In this document: positions 10,862 to 51,642 of the stretch, in pieces | How positions within the stretch are numbered: the stretch's first letter is position 1 | Layout: each line of letters opens with the position of its first letter | NCBI RefSeq assembly: GCF_000004195.4 | Contig: NC_030678.2 | Coordinates: forward strand, 94,632,904 to 94,696,903 | Length of the DNA: 64,000 nt | Direction: 5' to 3' | Source: Xenopus tropicalis | Taxonomy: Eukaryota; Chordata; Amphibia; Anura; Pipidae | Notes under the pieces: generated by a model | The model's database searches: none | The model's input: only the letters and a program-made list of their open reading frames with translations | What the model was told of the DNA's origin: nothing | Program-made: the position numbers and the translations under genes

Positions 10862-11323
10862 AAAGGGGTTGTTCACCTTCAATGTCCAAATCTTATTAAA
10901 CAAACAACAATGCTCTCAGGGTGTTAGAAAATCCCTTTTCCATAAAAAAAAAACAATTCCTATTGGACCATTACATTTGTTGCTTGAGCAGTCTAACCAA
11001 TTGCATAAATTGAAAGGCCATTGGGTAATTTCTCCCTTACAAAGCAAACAGACAGCATTTCACAAATCTAACATACGATTATGTTAGATTGGCAGCACTC
11101 TGTGGAGACACAGCCAATAGGAGTTAAGTCTGCTGCCAGTACGATCCATAACTTCATATAAGGAAGTAAAAAAGCAACTATAGTATTTATGGGGGCCACT
11201 GACCCCCCCCCCCCCCCAGCAAAAGTGAAGGATCAGTGGAGGGATGAATTTGAGGTGAATATCTCTCTATTAATGTTAACTGTTAGATTTGTAAATGTTG
11301 TACAAAGGCGAACAAACCCCTTT
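10862..11323. mobile_element. Frog 'aaaggggttgttcacc' MITE
   Basis: Ends AAAGGGGTTGTTCACCTT and a diverged complement near 11302-11323 (ggcgaacaaacccctttaa). This end pair recurs at 17018, 29362 and 43070. It is a short non-autonomous DNA transposon with no ORF. It includes a C-run at 11206-11218. Confidence 0.75.
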
Positions 11324-11884
11324 AATGTATGCCAGGGAGCAGAGCAGGGATGCATCACAGCAACTGAAAAACAAGCTCACGGGAACTTTCCCATGTCACC
11401 CCCCAGCGCCCTCACCGATCTATTCTTCTGACACATACTTAGTAGCACAAGCTACCTTGCCTATTCAACCCATACTTGCTGAGATTATATCACTCATTAC
11501 AAACAACCACACAGTCATGATTAGCTAATTTGATGATCTAAAACAGAATCCTCAAAGTCCTCGAATCAAAAGCTGGTGATTTAGAAAACAGACTTAGAAA
11601 TAACATCGGGCTGGTGGGCCTCCCAGAGAGGGTGGAGAGTACCAACCCTTATTGTTCTGTCATGGTTTCTCCTACCTTTCTATTTTACCTAATTCAATGC
11701 TGTTCCACATACTTGTATGTCAGTGTTGGAGATCACAGTTGTGTATGGTACACAGTTACATTACATTATACTAGCAGAGTATACTACACAATATATTTAT
11801 TCCTTTATGATATCTACAATTAGAGTTATCTCTTGGAATGTTCGGATCTAGGCAGTGCCATCAAGCAAGGTCTTGTGTTTCAAT

Positions 11885-12131
11885 TAGGGATGCACTGAAC
11901 CCGCTTTTTTGCGTTCAGGCGAACCCCCGAACCCACCCAGAAGGATTCGGGCAAATCCCGAACCGAATCTGAATTAGCATATGCTGATGATCGGAAGGGG
12001 TTAAAAATCACTGCCCATTTAACTTTTCCGTATTCTATTTAGCATATGCTAATTCGGATTCGGTTCGCCAGGACCGCAGATTCGGCCAAAACCAAATCCT
12101 TAAAAAAAGGCCGGGATTTGGTGCGTCCCTA
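11885..12131. mobile_element. hAT-type MITE inside LINE, 8-bp duplication
   Basis: The element begins TAGGGATGCAC and ends GTGCGTCCCTA. Both flanks are GTTTCAAT (11877-11884 and 12132-12139). Joining the flanks with one copy of the duplication restores the LINE endonuclease frame, which confirms the limits. The body has paired 'tagcatatgctaat' motifs. A relative lies at 29446-29690. Confidence 0.93.
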
Positions 12132-12515
12132 GTTTCAATTGCTTAAAACATACCATCCTCATATTATTTTCCTACAGGAGATGCATCTGGATGGTAGCAA
12201 GCTCCTAGCACGCAATAAGAGGTGGATGGAGGCGACTTATCATGCCACTTACTTGAGGCATGTATCAATTCTGGTTAACAGATCTTGTTCCTTTGCTATG
12301 CAGATTAGGATTTCTGGCCCTGGTGGGAGATACCTTGTTATCCAAGCCCATGTGATAGGGGTTCTGGTTATATTTGGGATGCACTACATGCAAACGTTTG
12401 TAGGGTCATGCTCTAAACAGAGCATAGAGAGTTCCTGGCTCATTCCCTTCAACTCACAAAATTCTATGCACAATTTATACAGAGCAACAGTTCATTAACA
12501 TGAATGCCCTTTATT

Positions 12516-12926
12516 AAAGGAACAGTAACATCATAAAATTCAAGTGTTTTAAAGTAATTAAAATATAATGTGCTGTTGCTCAGCAAAAAACTGGTGTTTT
12601 TGCTACAGAAAAGCTACTATATAAATAAGCTGCTGTGTAGCCATGGGGGCAGCCATTCAAGCTGGAAAAAAGGAGAAAAGGCACAGGTTACATAGCAGAT
12701 AACTAGAAGATAAGCCCCATATAATGGAGGTTTATCTGTTATCTGCTAAGTAACCTGTGCCTTTTCTCCTTTGAATGGCTGCCCCCATGGCTACACAGCA
12801 ACTTACTTATATAAACTATAGTAGTCTTTCTGAGGAAAACATACCAGTTGTAGCAATGCAGGGCAACAGTACATTATATTGTTATTACTTTTATACACTT
12901 TCATTTTTTGGAGTTACTGTTCCTTT
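12516..12926. mobile_element. Palindromic MITE (AAAGGAACAGTAAC ends)
   Basis: Inverted ends AAAGGAACAGTAAC and GTTACTGTTCCTTT. A large inner palindrome is centred near 12725, with arms containing 'ggcacaggttac' and 'ctatgtaacctgtgcc'-like motifs. It sits inside the LINE remnant. Partial relatives are at 31190-31310 and 55330-55650. Confidence 0.82.
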
Positions 12927-13573
12927 AAATGGGTCAATGATATTACTACAATCGCTGAGGATGACTGGCCTGGCATCCTACACACACAAGGTACATACTT
13001 GGTAAGTGTAAGAGACAAGTTATTGCAATTTAATTTTTGCATTTGATATACTGTAACTCACCCTCTCACTTTTAAGCAAAATCTCACCCAGTCACCCAAT
13101 GTGATGAATATCTTAGGTACCTTCAGGCCCCAGCAGACTTTATACACATGGTCTCAATACAAGAATTTTGGTGATCTCGAGGCACCCTACAGACTCCCTT
13201 ATAAAACTGATACAACTTGACCCTATGGTCCTGCACCTCAATCAAGCAGAGGAACTGACCCCAAATAGAGCTTTAAGAACATTATTGGTAATCATCTTCA
13301 CGCTAGCAAAGAAGTGTATTGTTCTGCACTGGGAGGCCCAGAATTGTAGCAGATGTCGTAGCTGACACATGCACCTGTTTAATTTATTTTACCTTCTTCC
13401 CTCTCTCACTTTGTTTGGTTTATAAAAAGTTAAAAGTAAATTTATTACTAATGAGAATTGTGGGAGGCCCATGCAGTTGAATCTTCTAAGCCAGGCTTAT
13501 GCACTTATATGGGGTATACTATTATGCATTCTGGGAGGTAATGCAGTTACCCCCTGTACCTGTTACTCTATAT

Positions 13574-13868
13574 CAGGGATCCCCAACCTTTTTCACCTGT
13601 GAGCCACACTCAAATGTAAAGAGTTGAGAAGCAACACAAGCATGAAAAATGTTCATGAGGCTGCCAATTAAGGGCTATTATTGGCTATTTGGTAGCCCCT
13701 ATGTGGTCTTGCAGCCTACAAGAGGCTCTGTTTGGCAGTATAACTGGTTTTTATGCAACCGAAACGTGCCTGCAATCAAGGAATTCAAAAATAAGCACCT
13801 ACTGAGAGCAACATTCAAGGGGTTGGGGAGCAACATGTTGCTCACGAGCCAATGGTTGGGGCTCACTG
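13574..13868. mobile_element. hAT-type MITE (CAGGGATCCCCAACC ends)
   Basis: Left end CAGGGATCCCCAACC and right end GGTTGGGGCTCACTG are inverted repeats with mismatches. The body carries 'gtgagccac' and 'gagcaacatgttgctc', shared with the copies at 25075, 31318 and 54053. The flanking 8-mers no longer match. Confidence 0.78.
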
Positions 13869-13869
13869 C

Positions 13870-14258
13870 TCAACCTACTACATGTACTGCTTTTCTTCTC
13901 AATATGGTTTTTATTGATTTTGGGTGGCAAAGGAGTCAGGATGGGAACAGTAGAAAAAATTACGTCTTACATGTTGCATTCAATCAAATTTATACATTGC
14001 ATGTACTGCTTTTTATGCATAACAATCTGCTCAATAAACGTATTGTTAAAGCATATATGGGTCTTTTTTTTTTATCTGCAACTTACATACAGTCCCTCTT
14101 CTATTGTAGGATCTAGACACACAGATAGAGCCCTGCAATGATTAGTTGTGTGATTATGCAATAATAAATCAAGATCAGTTTAATACAGTATTTGCTGAAG
14201 AATTAGAAAAGAACACAGTTGTGCAGCTCTTAAAGCCACACTCAAATATTATTAAAAA

Positions 14259-14290
<32 letters not shown>

Positions 14291-14990
14291 AGTATGCAGA
14301 GGGTATATAAATATATCACAGTGTATATCTATTATTTATGTTATTACCCATGTGCATTTATCAGCACTAAACCTTATTTACCAGTTTGCTCTCCAGTTCT
14401 CCAATTTGTTCAAATCTTTGTGCAAAACATCCTGCATGGAACTGCAAAAGGAGCCCTGAGGCACTCCACTCCAATTTGAAATGTTCAATTTACTACCACC
14501 AACAGGCCTATAGTTTTTAGACTAAAAGTAGGACCCTTTTAGAATAAATGGCACAACATTTGCAATCTCTCAACACCATGCCAGACATCAAAGAATCCTG
14601 AAAAGTGAAGTAAAATGGTTTGACTGAGCTTAGCTCACTGGGTCAAATACTAAAGTATAAGGACCTGTGCCTTTGTAATTCTTGTTCATGGACTTATGGG
14701 TAAGAATGAGCCCAAATCACCAAGTACTGTCAATGAATGTGCTCAACAAATTGTATTGGGCAAAAAAAAAAAACTAGAGTGACAGAATATCTGCTGCACT
14801 CCACTCCAGCATTTTAATTAACCAGATAACTGTGTAAATTCATGTAATACATATTGCTGTTTAATATAAGCTAAAATAATTGGGGGGGGGGGGGGAGGGT
14901 CAATTTGATAGGAAATATATGCTGCCCTTAATAATTACCTGCAGGTATTACTCTCAAACTGTGGGTTAATTTTACTTGATGTTAATGTTT
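13870..14990. other. Gene-free stretch with A-run and G-run
   Basis: It contains an A22 run followed by (TA)n at 14254-14290 and a G-run at 14881-14895. No exon or RNA gene is supported. Confidence 0.5.
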
Positions 14991-15870
14991 AAAGGGTTAG
15001 TTCACATTTAAATTAACATTTGGGGGCTGATTTACTAAGACACGAATTCGAATTGGAAAAATTCCGATTGGAAAACGAACATTTTGCGACTTTTTCGTAT
15101 TTTTTGCGATTTTTTCGGCGCCTTTACGACTTTTCGGAAATTGTTGTGACTTTTCCGTTACCAATACGATTTTCGCGAAAAAACGCGAGTTTTTCGTAGC
15201 CATTACGATTCGCTCGTATCTTGTTGCGACTTTTTCGTATTGAGCGCTCGTAAGCGGCGGCCGAAACTTTCAGACTTTCAGCATGATTTTGGAAGCCTCC
15301 CATAGGACTCAATGGCACCCTGCAGCTCCAACCTGGCCCAAGAAAAGTCACCATACTGAAGCTTGAATGAATCCGAACGCTACGAAAAAATCGCAACATT
15401 TTGCGCAACTTTCGGAATGGCTACGAAAAAGGCGCGACTTTTCACGCAAGTCTTAACGCTACGAAAAAATCGCCAGATTTTGCGCAACATTCGGATGGCA
15501 ACGAAAAAGTTGCGATAATTTTCCGAAAAAATCGCCAAATACCGATCATTACGAAAAAAACGCAATCGGACGCATTCGGCCGGTTCGTGAGTAAATAAAT
15601 GGGCCCCTTAGTATCATGCAGGCATTCATGGTTTTATAATTTTAGCAGCTGGTTGCTAGGGTTATGAATATGAATAGGCTGGAATCTGAATTTCTGAACA
15701 GAAAGTAACGTAATAAAATGTAATGTAACATTTTAGCTTCACAGAGGAAATAGTGTTTTGGCTGCAGTGATCGCCATTTGAAAGCTGGAAAGAAGCAAAA
15801 TATGGCAAATAATTCAAATCTATAAAAAATGTAGACTGAATGAAAAGTATGAATAGGACGTTAAATAACA
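14990..15870. mobile_element. Diverged frog MITE, interrupted by another MITE
   Basis: The start 'aaagggttagttcac...aattaac' and the continuation after 15608 ('tagtatcatg', then 'ggttgctagggttatgaat') follow the same order as the full copy at 17018. A 586-bp CpG-rich MITE sits between them. The right end is too diverged to place exactly. Confidence 0.6.
15022..15607. mobile_element. CpG-rich MITE (GGGGGCTGATTTAC ends)
   Basis: Left end GGGGGCTGATTTACTAAG and right end GAGTAAATAAATGGGCCCC are imperfect inverted repeats. The flanks are TTT and TTA, so a TWA-type duplication with one change is possible. The body is full of 'acgaaaaa' and 'tttttcgta' palindromic pieces. Relatives: 28937, 46825, 62655 and 63583. 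Confidence 0.75.
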
Positions 15871-16480
15871 TACTTGAAGGTAATGCCCCAAAATAATCCT
15901 AAATCTGCATGGCAAGGTGCACAAGTGCAAAGAAACATCTTCTTGCATCTGGTTAAAGTGGTTTTATAGGTACCTGTGTATATAGCATCTGCATACAAAG
16001 TAACAACTGTTTAATTGATCTAGTGTTGAAAAGATGGCCTTACACGGCAGATTACAGCCCAGATTGGCAGCTATCTGCCTGTGTATGGGGACCCCCGATG
16101 GGCCTACCTGACTGATATCTGGCAGGTTCTTATTCCCATCCTATTCCCCTCAAGCCAAATGATTGGTTTACTCTGATATCGCCCACCTTAGATGTGCATA
16201 TTGGCGTAACGATCTGCTCATTTGCTGAGGTATAGTGTATGGCCACTTTAAATGCTCCTGGACATCAATGATTAATTAAGTGCAATCCAAACAAAAATAA
16301 TTATGGTGGCACTAGTTTTAATCATACTGTTTCTGCATTATACACAGTAAAAAGGGACATGAATGGCAAATACTATGTCTCCACTGCATTTACTAATTTG
16401 AAGGGTTAGTAGGATATTTGATTCTAGAGAAGAGTAGATTTTTCCTACCTTTTCTGGAAAGAAACTGCAAACAAAAGTTA
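15871..16480. other. Gene-free stretch with diverged palindromic MITE
   Basis: 16037-16250 runs from 'atggccttacacggc' to 'gtatggccacttt', echoing the ends of the 'ggtggccatacac' family at 20864. It is too diverged for exact ends. Confidence 0.45.
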
Positions 16481-16498
16481 TTACATAAGTCAAACAAT

Positions 16499-16504
16499 TT
16501 TATT
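16499..16504 (-). terminator. polr2j: polr2j polyadenylation signal
   Basis: AATAAA on the minus strand, about 120 bp past the polr2j stop codon. Cleavage would fall near 16480. It is the first canonical signal downstream, so it is the likely gene end. Confidence 0.65.
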
Positions 16505-16624
16505 TATAAAAGTGTATATTATCCACACATACAAAAAAAATACAATAACCAGCTGGCTCTACATGACTGCTCCCTACAAAAATGTCAGAACAAAAAGGAT
16601 AGCTCTTCCTTCCATAGATTTGGC

Positions 16625-22439
<5,815 letters not shown>

Positions 22440-22897
22440 GATGCGAGAGGGAGTCCTTTCAGCTTCCCGGCTGCACTCAGCACTCTCACTGTCTTTTCGC
22501 CCGTTCTGATGACGTCACGACAATAGCAAATGGCGTCACTTCCCATGTTGAAGGTACTCTGCGTTTACATTGCATGCTGAAATACAAATTCTAGTCCGCG
22601 GTGGCCAGGTTCTACGTGGGCTCTTTCACTACTTTCAAAGGGAAAATAAATTTACATCGTCTAGTTACTTATGTGTAATATGGGTCCAACATATACAAAT
22701 CATAAGCAGTTTTGAGCGCAATGAATAATATTAATACTCCGCCAGTGTCAAAAATGGCAGCTGGGCTGCTTCCTCAACCTCCCGTCACATGGACGCCGGC
22801 GGCGTCTCTGATTGGTGTGAAGGCTTCAGTGTGCTAAAGTAGCCCTGGGGTCGCTGGTGTTTGTCAGAGCGCGGCACTTACAGGAGTGCGTCACAGT
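22440..22897. promoter_or_regulatory. Bidirectional polr2j/txlng promoter
   Basis: This is the 458 bp between two opposed start codons. It contains a full CRE, TGACGTCA (22510-22517), an ETS-type CACTTCC (22537-22543), a YY1-type AAAATGGCAGC (22751-22761) and an inverted CCAAT (ATTGG, 22811-22815). CpGs are enriched at both ends. No TATA box is at a sensible distance from either start. The exact transcription starts cannot be read from sequence. Confidence 0.75.
22510..22517. promoter_or_regulatory. CRE (TGACGTCA) palindrome
   Basis: A perfect 8-bp CREB/ATF site about 70 bp upstream of the polr2j ATG. A half site (CGTCA) follows at 22534-22538. Confidence 0.7.
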
Positions 22898-45703
<22,806 letters not shown>

Positions 45704-48700
45704 GACAAGGTGTAGGCATTGCTTGAAAACACATACACAGACTTATATATATGTATCAATATAAACAATACATATATATTTTGTGTATAATTTGTTGGTG
45801 GTAATTTGTTTGTGGTGACAAATTTCTTACTTTTTTCTACCATATCTGTATTTTCTTAGGACTACTGAACTACATGTGGTACATAAAGCTTCCTAGCAAA
45901 TTAATACAGTCTAATATATTTTGTTCTATTGCACAATTTGACACCTGATTCCATTTAGCTGAACATGTTATAGTGAGACAGGGGTGCATGACAAGAACCC
46001 CCCATGTTAAGAGCAGCATGTCAGGAGGGGTTTCATATAAACATTGAAAACAAGATAAAGTGATCAGAAGGGCTTTGCTGTCTTGTCTGTCTGTTTTTTT
46101 GCACCACTTGATTGCTGAAGGGTTTTCAGTTGTATTTAGAAATCCTTTGGGCATAGGAGAATAGAAACTGTTCATATTTGTACAGTTGTTCAGTTTCATT
46201 GTAGGTAAATGTACAAAATATTACTTATATATTTGGTAAGCATGGATTTGTATAAATCATAAAAATTTATTCTTGACATATGAATATTTAATGGGGCTAC
46301 AATGGTAACTATGGTAGATAATGTTACATTTCTTTACGGTACTCAGGCCAGCTTAACCTTGGCTGATGATTGTAATTCCCTAGTGGTTCCCAATTGTTTA
46401 TTGGTTCAGAGTTTTGCGTCTATCTTGCAATTGCTTTATAAGTCTTTAATCTTTTAAGGCATGCCATTGCTTATTAGGGTATAGAGCAAACCAGCTCTAC
46501 CTACAAGATAATATCTGTTCTCCTCTGAACATATAGGGAAGGTTGTACCTAAGGGATAATGCCTAATTAATCATGTTTTACCTTACCAATGAATTATTCA
46601 TACTTGTGGGGGTTCTACGCTGAGAGAGTTTTTTCTTGCCAGTACTAGACTTTATAGCCTGGTACCTACTACTAGGCTCAATCTATGATTTGTCTGCAGG
46701 TTATTCACTAAGGGTTTGTATTATATATTTGCCTCCGAAAAAAAAAGAGCAAGGTCTAACATTTAGGTAACATCTGTTTATAACGTAATAATATTTATGA
46801 GTTGGGATTTAGGTCTTCCATTTTGGGGCAGATTTACTAAACTCCATAATTTCTCTTTTTTTTATTTTCAAATAAGTTTTTCCCGAATGTCTGATATTTA
46901 CTTAAAAAAGTGGCAAGGAAAAGTCGTAAAAAAAACTCGACCTTTTCAAATTTTCACTGCAAAAATCCCAACTTTAACGAATTGTTGCTGCAACGGTTTG
47001 AAAAAATTATGTTTTTTGGTCAAAGCCCAGCAAAATCTCTGAGGTTTCGAGACAAAAGAAAGGGAAGGGACATCTGCCATTGACTTCTACATGAACTCGG
47101 CAATTTTAATCTGCCGAATTGTCAAATTCCGTTATAGCCAATAGCTGTTTTGATGCATAGTAAATCTCAACAAGGTGCATTGCTTTTTTTCTGCGACTTT
47201 TTGGAAAAAATTAGAATCAAATTTAAAATCAATGGTTAGTAAGTGAGCCCCGTGCTGTCCCCATCAAGGCTTTTGTTGACTAAGTGAAACCCTAAGAGAA
47301 ACTGTAAATTTATAAAAACCTACTACATGGCCCTAAGTATCTGAACACTCCCTTCTAATTAGAGGAATTGGAACCTGTTGCTATATATCTATGCCAAGTA
47401 GGCAGGAGAATGGGTCGTACTGTAGAGCTTAGTGGCTTCCCCATTATAGGATGCCAGAAGTCAGTCTGCTAGAACTGCTCCGTATAGCTGTAAGTGAAAT
47501 AAATTGTCTAGGTGCAACAGTAACCTAGTTATAGTGGGGTACATCATACAACCTTACAGAAAGCAAGCACTGAATTCTGATGCATGTAGTGTGTAATATT
47601 CATGTCCTCTGTGGAACACTCTCATCTGAGTTCCAGAAAGCAATATCTCATTGATGGGGGGTTTTATGGCCAAGCAGCCACATATAAGCAAAAATCACCA
47701 TGCACAATGTGCAAGTGTTAATTTTGCCAGCATTGGATTCTAGAGCAGTTTGAAGAAGACCAAAAAAAAAAAAAAAACACAGCTTGTCTAATGTGAAATG
47801 CTAGCTATAAAGTTTAGTGTAGAAGGAATGAGTAATGATGACTGTAAAGTTTAATGGATGAATTGAAAAACCAACCTTGAGCCAAACTTCATCAGCCCAA
47901 CCTCACTAATGCTCTTGTGGCTAAGTAGAAGCAAACACACAGTGTGCTAACATCTAGTGGAAAGCCTTCCCAGCAGAGCAAAGACTTACAGCAGAAAGAG
48001 AGGTCCAAAAAAAAACAAAAAAAAAAAAACTCCTGTGACTTTGGGAAAACCAGTGACGTGAAGCTTATGCAGTGGAAAGGAGAACAGTACTATGTTATGT
48101 AGTTATTTAAAAATGAGTGGGAAATATAAAATGGTAGTATAGCTAGATACCAATATGCCAAGAAGTTGTGCTTTCTCTTAGAGCAGTGCTGGTATGCTTT
48201 TACTCATGAGTCTTTGCATTATATAAGATACTCTGTGTTCAAAGACCAGGTACTATAAAATTGGTGATGGAATACAAAAAAAAGCAGGATTTCTATTGGG
48301 GAGCAGGGTACTTCATTCAAGGGCCCTATGACATTGCAGGTCCCAAGAGACAGGAAGGTACTATTTGGGATTGGGTGGATCAGGGGAATTGATATGTGCA
48401 CAAGCTTTTTTCTTTTATTTGGGTCCCATTTTAATTAACTGTCCTTTTCTCCCAGGGGGCCCAGGTCATTGGTGAGCAAATAATTGGGAGCCATTAATAT
48501 CCTTTGGAAGGCAACATCCGGCCCTCAGTACTCTAGTTGGACAGCCCCAAGTAAACAGCAATAGAATTTTATGGCCCAAAAAGAATTTAAAAAAAGCCTA
48601 GGGGTGCTCTCCCCTGTTGTTTTGGCTTCGAAGCACCTATTCTGGCAGAATGCAGTCTAGAAGTTTGATTCTATGAGGAAAAAAATATGTAATGTAGGTT

Positions 48701-49680
48701 TTATACTGTAGCCATGTAAATCATTTTTCATCAGACACACAAGACAAGATTATTTGAATCTGCACACATTGGCAAAGTAGCCAAGGCTTTTACACACTGA
48801 CCTGTGAATGATAATGCGAACCATTGGAACAGTAACTTAACATAAAAGTACATTTATCCCTGCAATGTAAGAGCCCTGAAGCCGGATTCATATTTAAATC
48901 TTGTTTGTGTTCCTAAAATTTAATCTGGGTCCTTCAAACACTATTGCCTCATCAGTCCCCCCACCTATAGCATGATGTCTGAAATTATTAGGGCTTATCT
49001 ACCATCAGAAATAACTATGGATTGAATGATTGACAGGTCATGGGTTGATTAAGTAGGTTTCATTGTTAATAAATTCAATTGTCGATAAACTACCCTAAAT
49101 TAATTCATTTTTTAAATATTGCTCAGTATTGGTATTTATTGAATTAACAGTGAAAAGAAAAGAATATCAATCATTGTGCAGTCTTTTTATTGGATTCAGC
49201 ATCCCAACTCATTGGTCTGGTCAGTGACTATAAATATGTATATTTATCAAATCATTGCACTGCCTACTGAACTGATCAGCCAGTGTGCTGCATTCCTAAA
49301 AATTACTCCCAGTTCTAATGTCTGGTCAAACTCTGCTCCTTTTGTTTAGTTTATCTGCAATTCATTGGTTTTCATACTGGGCATTAAAGGGGCAAGATAA
49401 TACTGTATAGAAATGTTTTCAATTTTAAAAAATGCAGACGAATGCATTACAAATAATACCTGAATACTTGACAAAAGAGCCTTCATGTTTTTTCACTGGG
49501 CTAGAATTGCTCTTTTTTTTATATGCTGATATCTGTTCAGCAGCCCTGATCCACGTGGTTAGGACAGGACTAAGTCCTGGTGACACTGCACATCTTACAT
49601 GTCAAAGAAGTGGATGTAGAACATACTGATTTCTTTGCTGCCATGTAATATGAATTGCAATAAATACATTTTATTTACAT
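45704..49680 (+). other. txlng: txlng 3' UTR and flank
   Basis: No further ORF is supported. AATAAA occurs at 47498-47503 and 49659-49664. Either could end the transcript, and sequence alone does not decide. A MITE at 46825-47251 lies in this stretch. Confidence 0.5.
46825..47251. mobile_element. Diverged MITE (GGGGCAGATTTAC ends)
   Basis: Left end GGGGCAGATTTACTAAA and right end TTAGTAAGTGAGCCCC. Older than its relatives at 15022 and 62655, with many mismatches. Confidence 0.65.
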
Positions 49681-51224
49681 AGATAAACATTTTGGTCAAG
49701 GAGAGACTTTTAGTTGCAAAGCAGAAAAAAATGTTGCTCCTAAATTATCTGTTGTGACCATTAATGAGGATGTCTCCTCAACCTTGGCTCTACATTGGAA
49801 AACCTTGCATTGCACTGATGATTACCAATAAGGGCAAAACCAGTCTGTATTTGGTTATTCTATCAGCATACTGCCTTGGCTCTGCTTTACAACCCAGTAG
49901 ATGAAGCTCAGTCTGTATGGTAATCTGTGTAAATGGAAATTGTAGGTGCAACGCTGGGTCTTCTTCCCAGAATGCCTTATGCTTTGCATAGAAATGAAGA
50001 TATATCTCTTCAACCAAATTTTTCAAGCAACTCAAAGCAGCCCAGAGCTTGTTTTGTAAACTGTCAGAAAAGCAGGATTCTAATTCTTTATTTAAAACCT
50101 TTATTCACACTTGTTAATCCCATAACACATTATGATTTTCTCCTTTAACAATTCACTTCTGGGCTATAATTAAATATAAATGCACTGGTTAAGGGTATCA
50201 AATTTGATAAATCTCTGGTAGGGGGCTAAGACATCTGTACTGAGCTGGTGGCAAACAACTGCTTCTCATCTGTTGGCTAGGTTAGTCTAACTATTCAATT
50301 AACCCTGAAGCTGTGTGCAAGTCGCAGACACAGCAGTAGAGACTGCCAATATTTTTTAAAACAGCTTTAAAATGTTAGGCACCCCAAAATAATTATAATA
50401 ACTTACCTGAACCCCTCCCCAGGCCTCCTCTATGAAAGCACCAGGATCCATCATCTTCCTGCTTATTTCCTTACACGGGTGTGCAGACACAGTAGAATGA
50501 AAAGCCAAACTATTGAAAGCCAGCCTTTTCACTTTACTGTGTATGTGTGGGAGCCCAGTATATTATTTACTAACCAGCCCAGGGGATCAGGTAAGTAAAT
50601 ACAATCACTGGGGTTGCCTAATATTCAGCACCCCCCAAGTGATTTGCACTTTTCTCCTCCTTTAAATTAGTATTATGTAAAGTGATATTCTGTGACAATT
50701 TGCAATTGTTTTTTTTTTAGTTGAAGCATCCCTGTTTCAGGTAATGACATCTGAATTATTAAAATCCAATAAAGCAATGGCTTAACCATGCAGCACTCCC
50801 CATCCAGCCATGGAGGGTGTGTTGCATGGTTACTCTTCCCCTGTCCCTTGTAACAAGTGATCCCATGCATGGGGTACCAATGTGCCCAGCTCAGTAATTT
50901 TATGCCACTGCAACAAATCAGTTTGCTTATTATACACTGAATGGCTGTAGCCCGAGGGTTTTGTAATTGTAACATTCTTTCTAAAACTTTTAAACACGTG
51001 CTGATGCCTTCATTATACTTCTTCTGTGTACCAAATGCTATGCCAGTATCTGTTTTGAATGCATCAGTGGGGTGATATCCATGTAACCCAGTAATGTGAA
51101 TTAGAAGTGCAAGGCAAAACAACTGAAAAGCACATAAGACAGATGATCCCTTCTATAATGCAGGGGAGGGGTCACATGGCAGCTGATTGTAAAGTAATAT
51201 TGGTGGGTGGGTGTATCTATAAGC
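49681..51224. other. Intergenic, nothing identified
   Basis: No exon, RNA gene or element with clear ends is seen between the txlng 3' flank and the SPIN copy. Confidence 0.4.
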
Positions 51225-51404
51225 CAGCGGTTCTCAACCTGTGGGTCAGGACCCCTTTGGGGGTCGAACAACCCTTTCACAGGGGTCACCTAAGACCATC
51301 GGAAAACACATTTGTCCGATCCGATGGTCTTAGGAATAATTTTATGGTTGGGGGTCACCACAACATGAGCAACCGTATGGCATTAGGAAGGTTGAGAACC
51401 ACAG
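51225..51404. mobile_element. SPIN-type hAT element, non-autonomous
   Basis: Starts CAGCGGTTCTCAACCTGTGG and ends AAGGTTGAGAACCACAG. It has the internal landmarks 'ccctttcacaggggtcacc', 'taagaccatcggaaaacaca' and 'gggggtcaccacaacatgag' typical of SPIN elements. An 8-bp duplication CTATAAGC flanks it (51217-51224, 51405-51412). SPIN spread between tetrapods by horizontal transfer. No transposase here. Confidence 0.92.
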
Positions 51405-51536
51405 CTATAAGCAATGCCCCTTGTTCCCTTTTTGTTTTAAATACACAATATACTGCCCTTTAATGCAAATGTCTATATTCTTGTCAATGGCTCCCTGGCT
51501 CAGGTGTTACAAAGATAATCTACCTCTTCAGACTGG

Positions 51537-51642
51537 ATAAAACAACTGAAGATTTGGTCAAATAAACCAACTTGCATATTCATATGTATTCACATATGAA
51601 TATGCAAGTTGGTTTATTTGACCAAATCTTCAGTTGTTTTAT
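51537..51642. repeat. Perfect 51-bp hairpin
   Basis: Arms 51537-51587 and 51592-51642 are exact reverse complements around a 4-nt loop (ATTC). They are AT-rich and match no other element in the window. A TA-targeting MITE is possible but unproven. Confidence 0.9.

Larger units (their letters stand above)
11520..13370 (+). pseudogene. L1/Tx1-type LINE remnant, split by two MITEs
   Basis: Three stretches read as LINE protein on the plus strand. 11560-11660 gives an ORF1-like coiled-coil to RRM border (DLENRLRNNIGLVGLPERVE). 11823-12450 gives the start of an APE endonuclease (RVISWNV, then PHIIFLQEMHLDGSKLLA). 12940-13360 gives the ORF2 C-terminal end (VSVRDKLLQFNFLH, later ending in a VLHWEAQN-like tail). 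A hAT MITE cuts the endonuclease at 11885-12131 and a palindromic MITE sits at 12516-12926. Several stops and the loss of the reverse transcriptase make it dead. L1 versus Tx1 clade is not resolved. Confidence 0.72.

Noticed and set aside
22886..22897. Upstream GTG extension of txlng exon 1 (MRHS)
   Set aside because: The ATG at 22898 has A at -3 and fits the family. Non-ATG starts need direct evidence.
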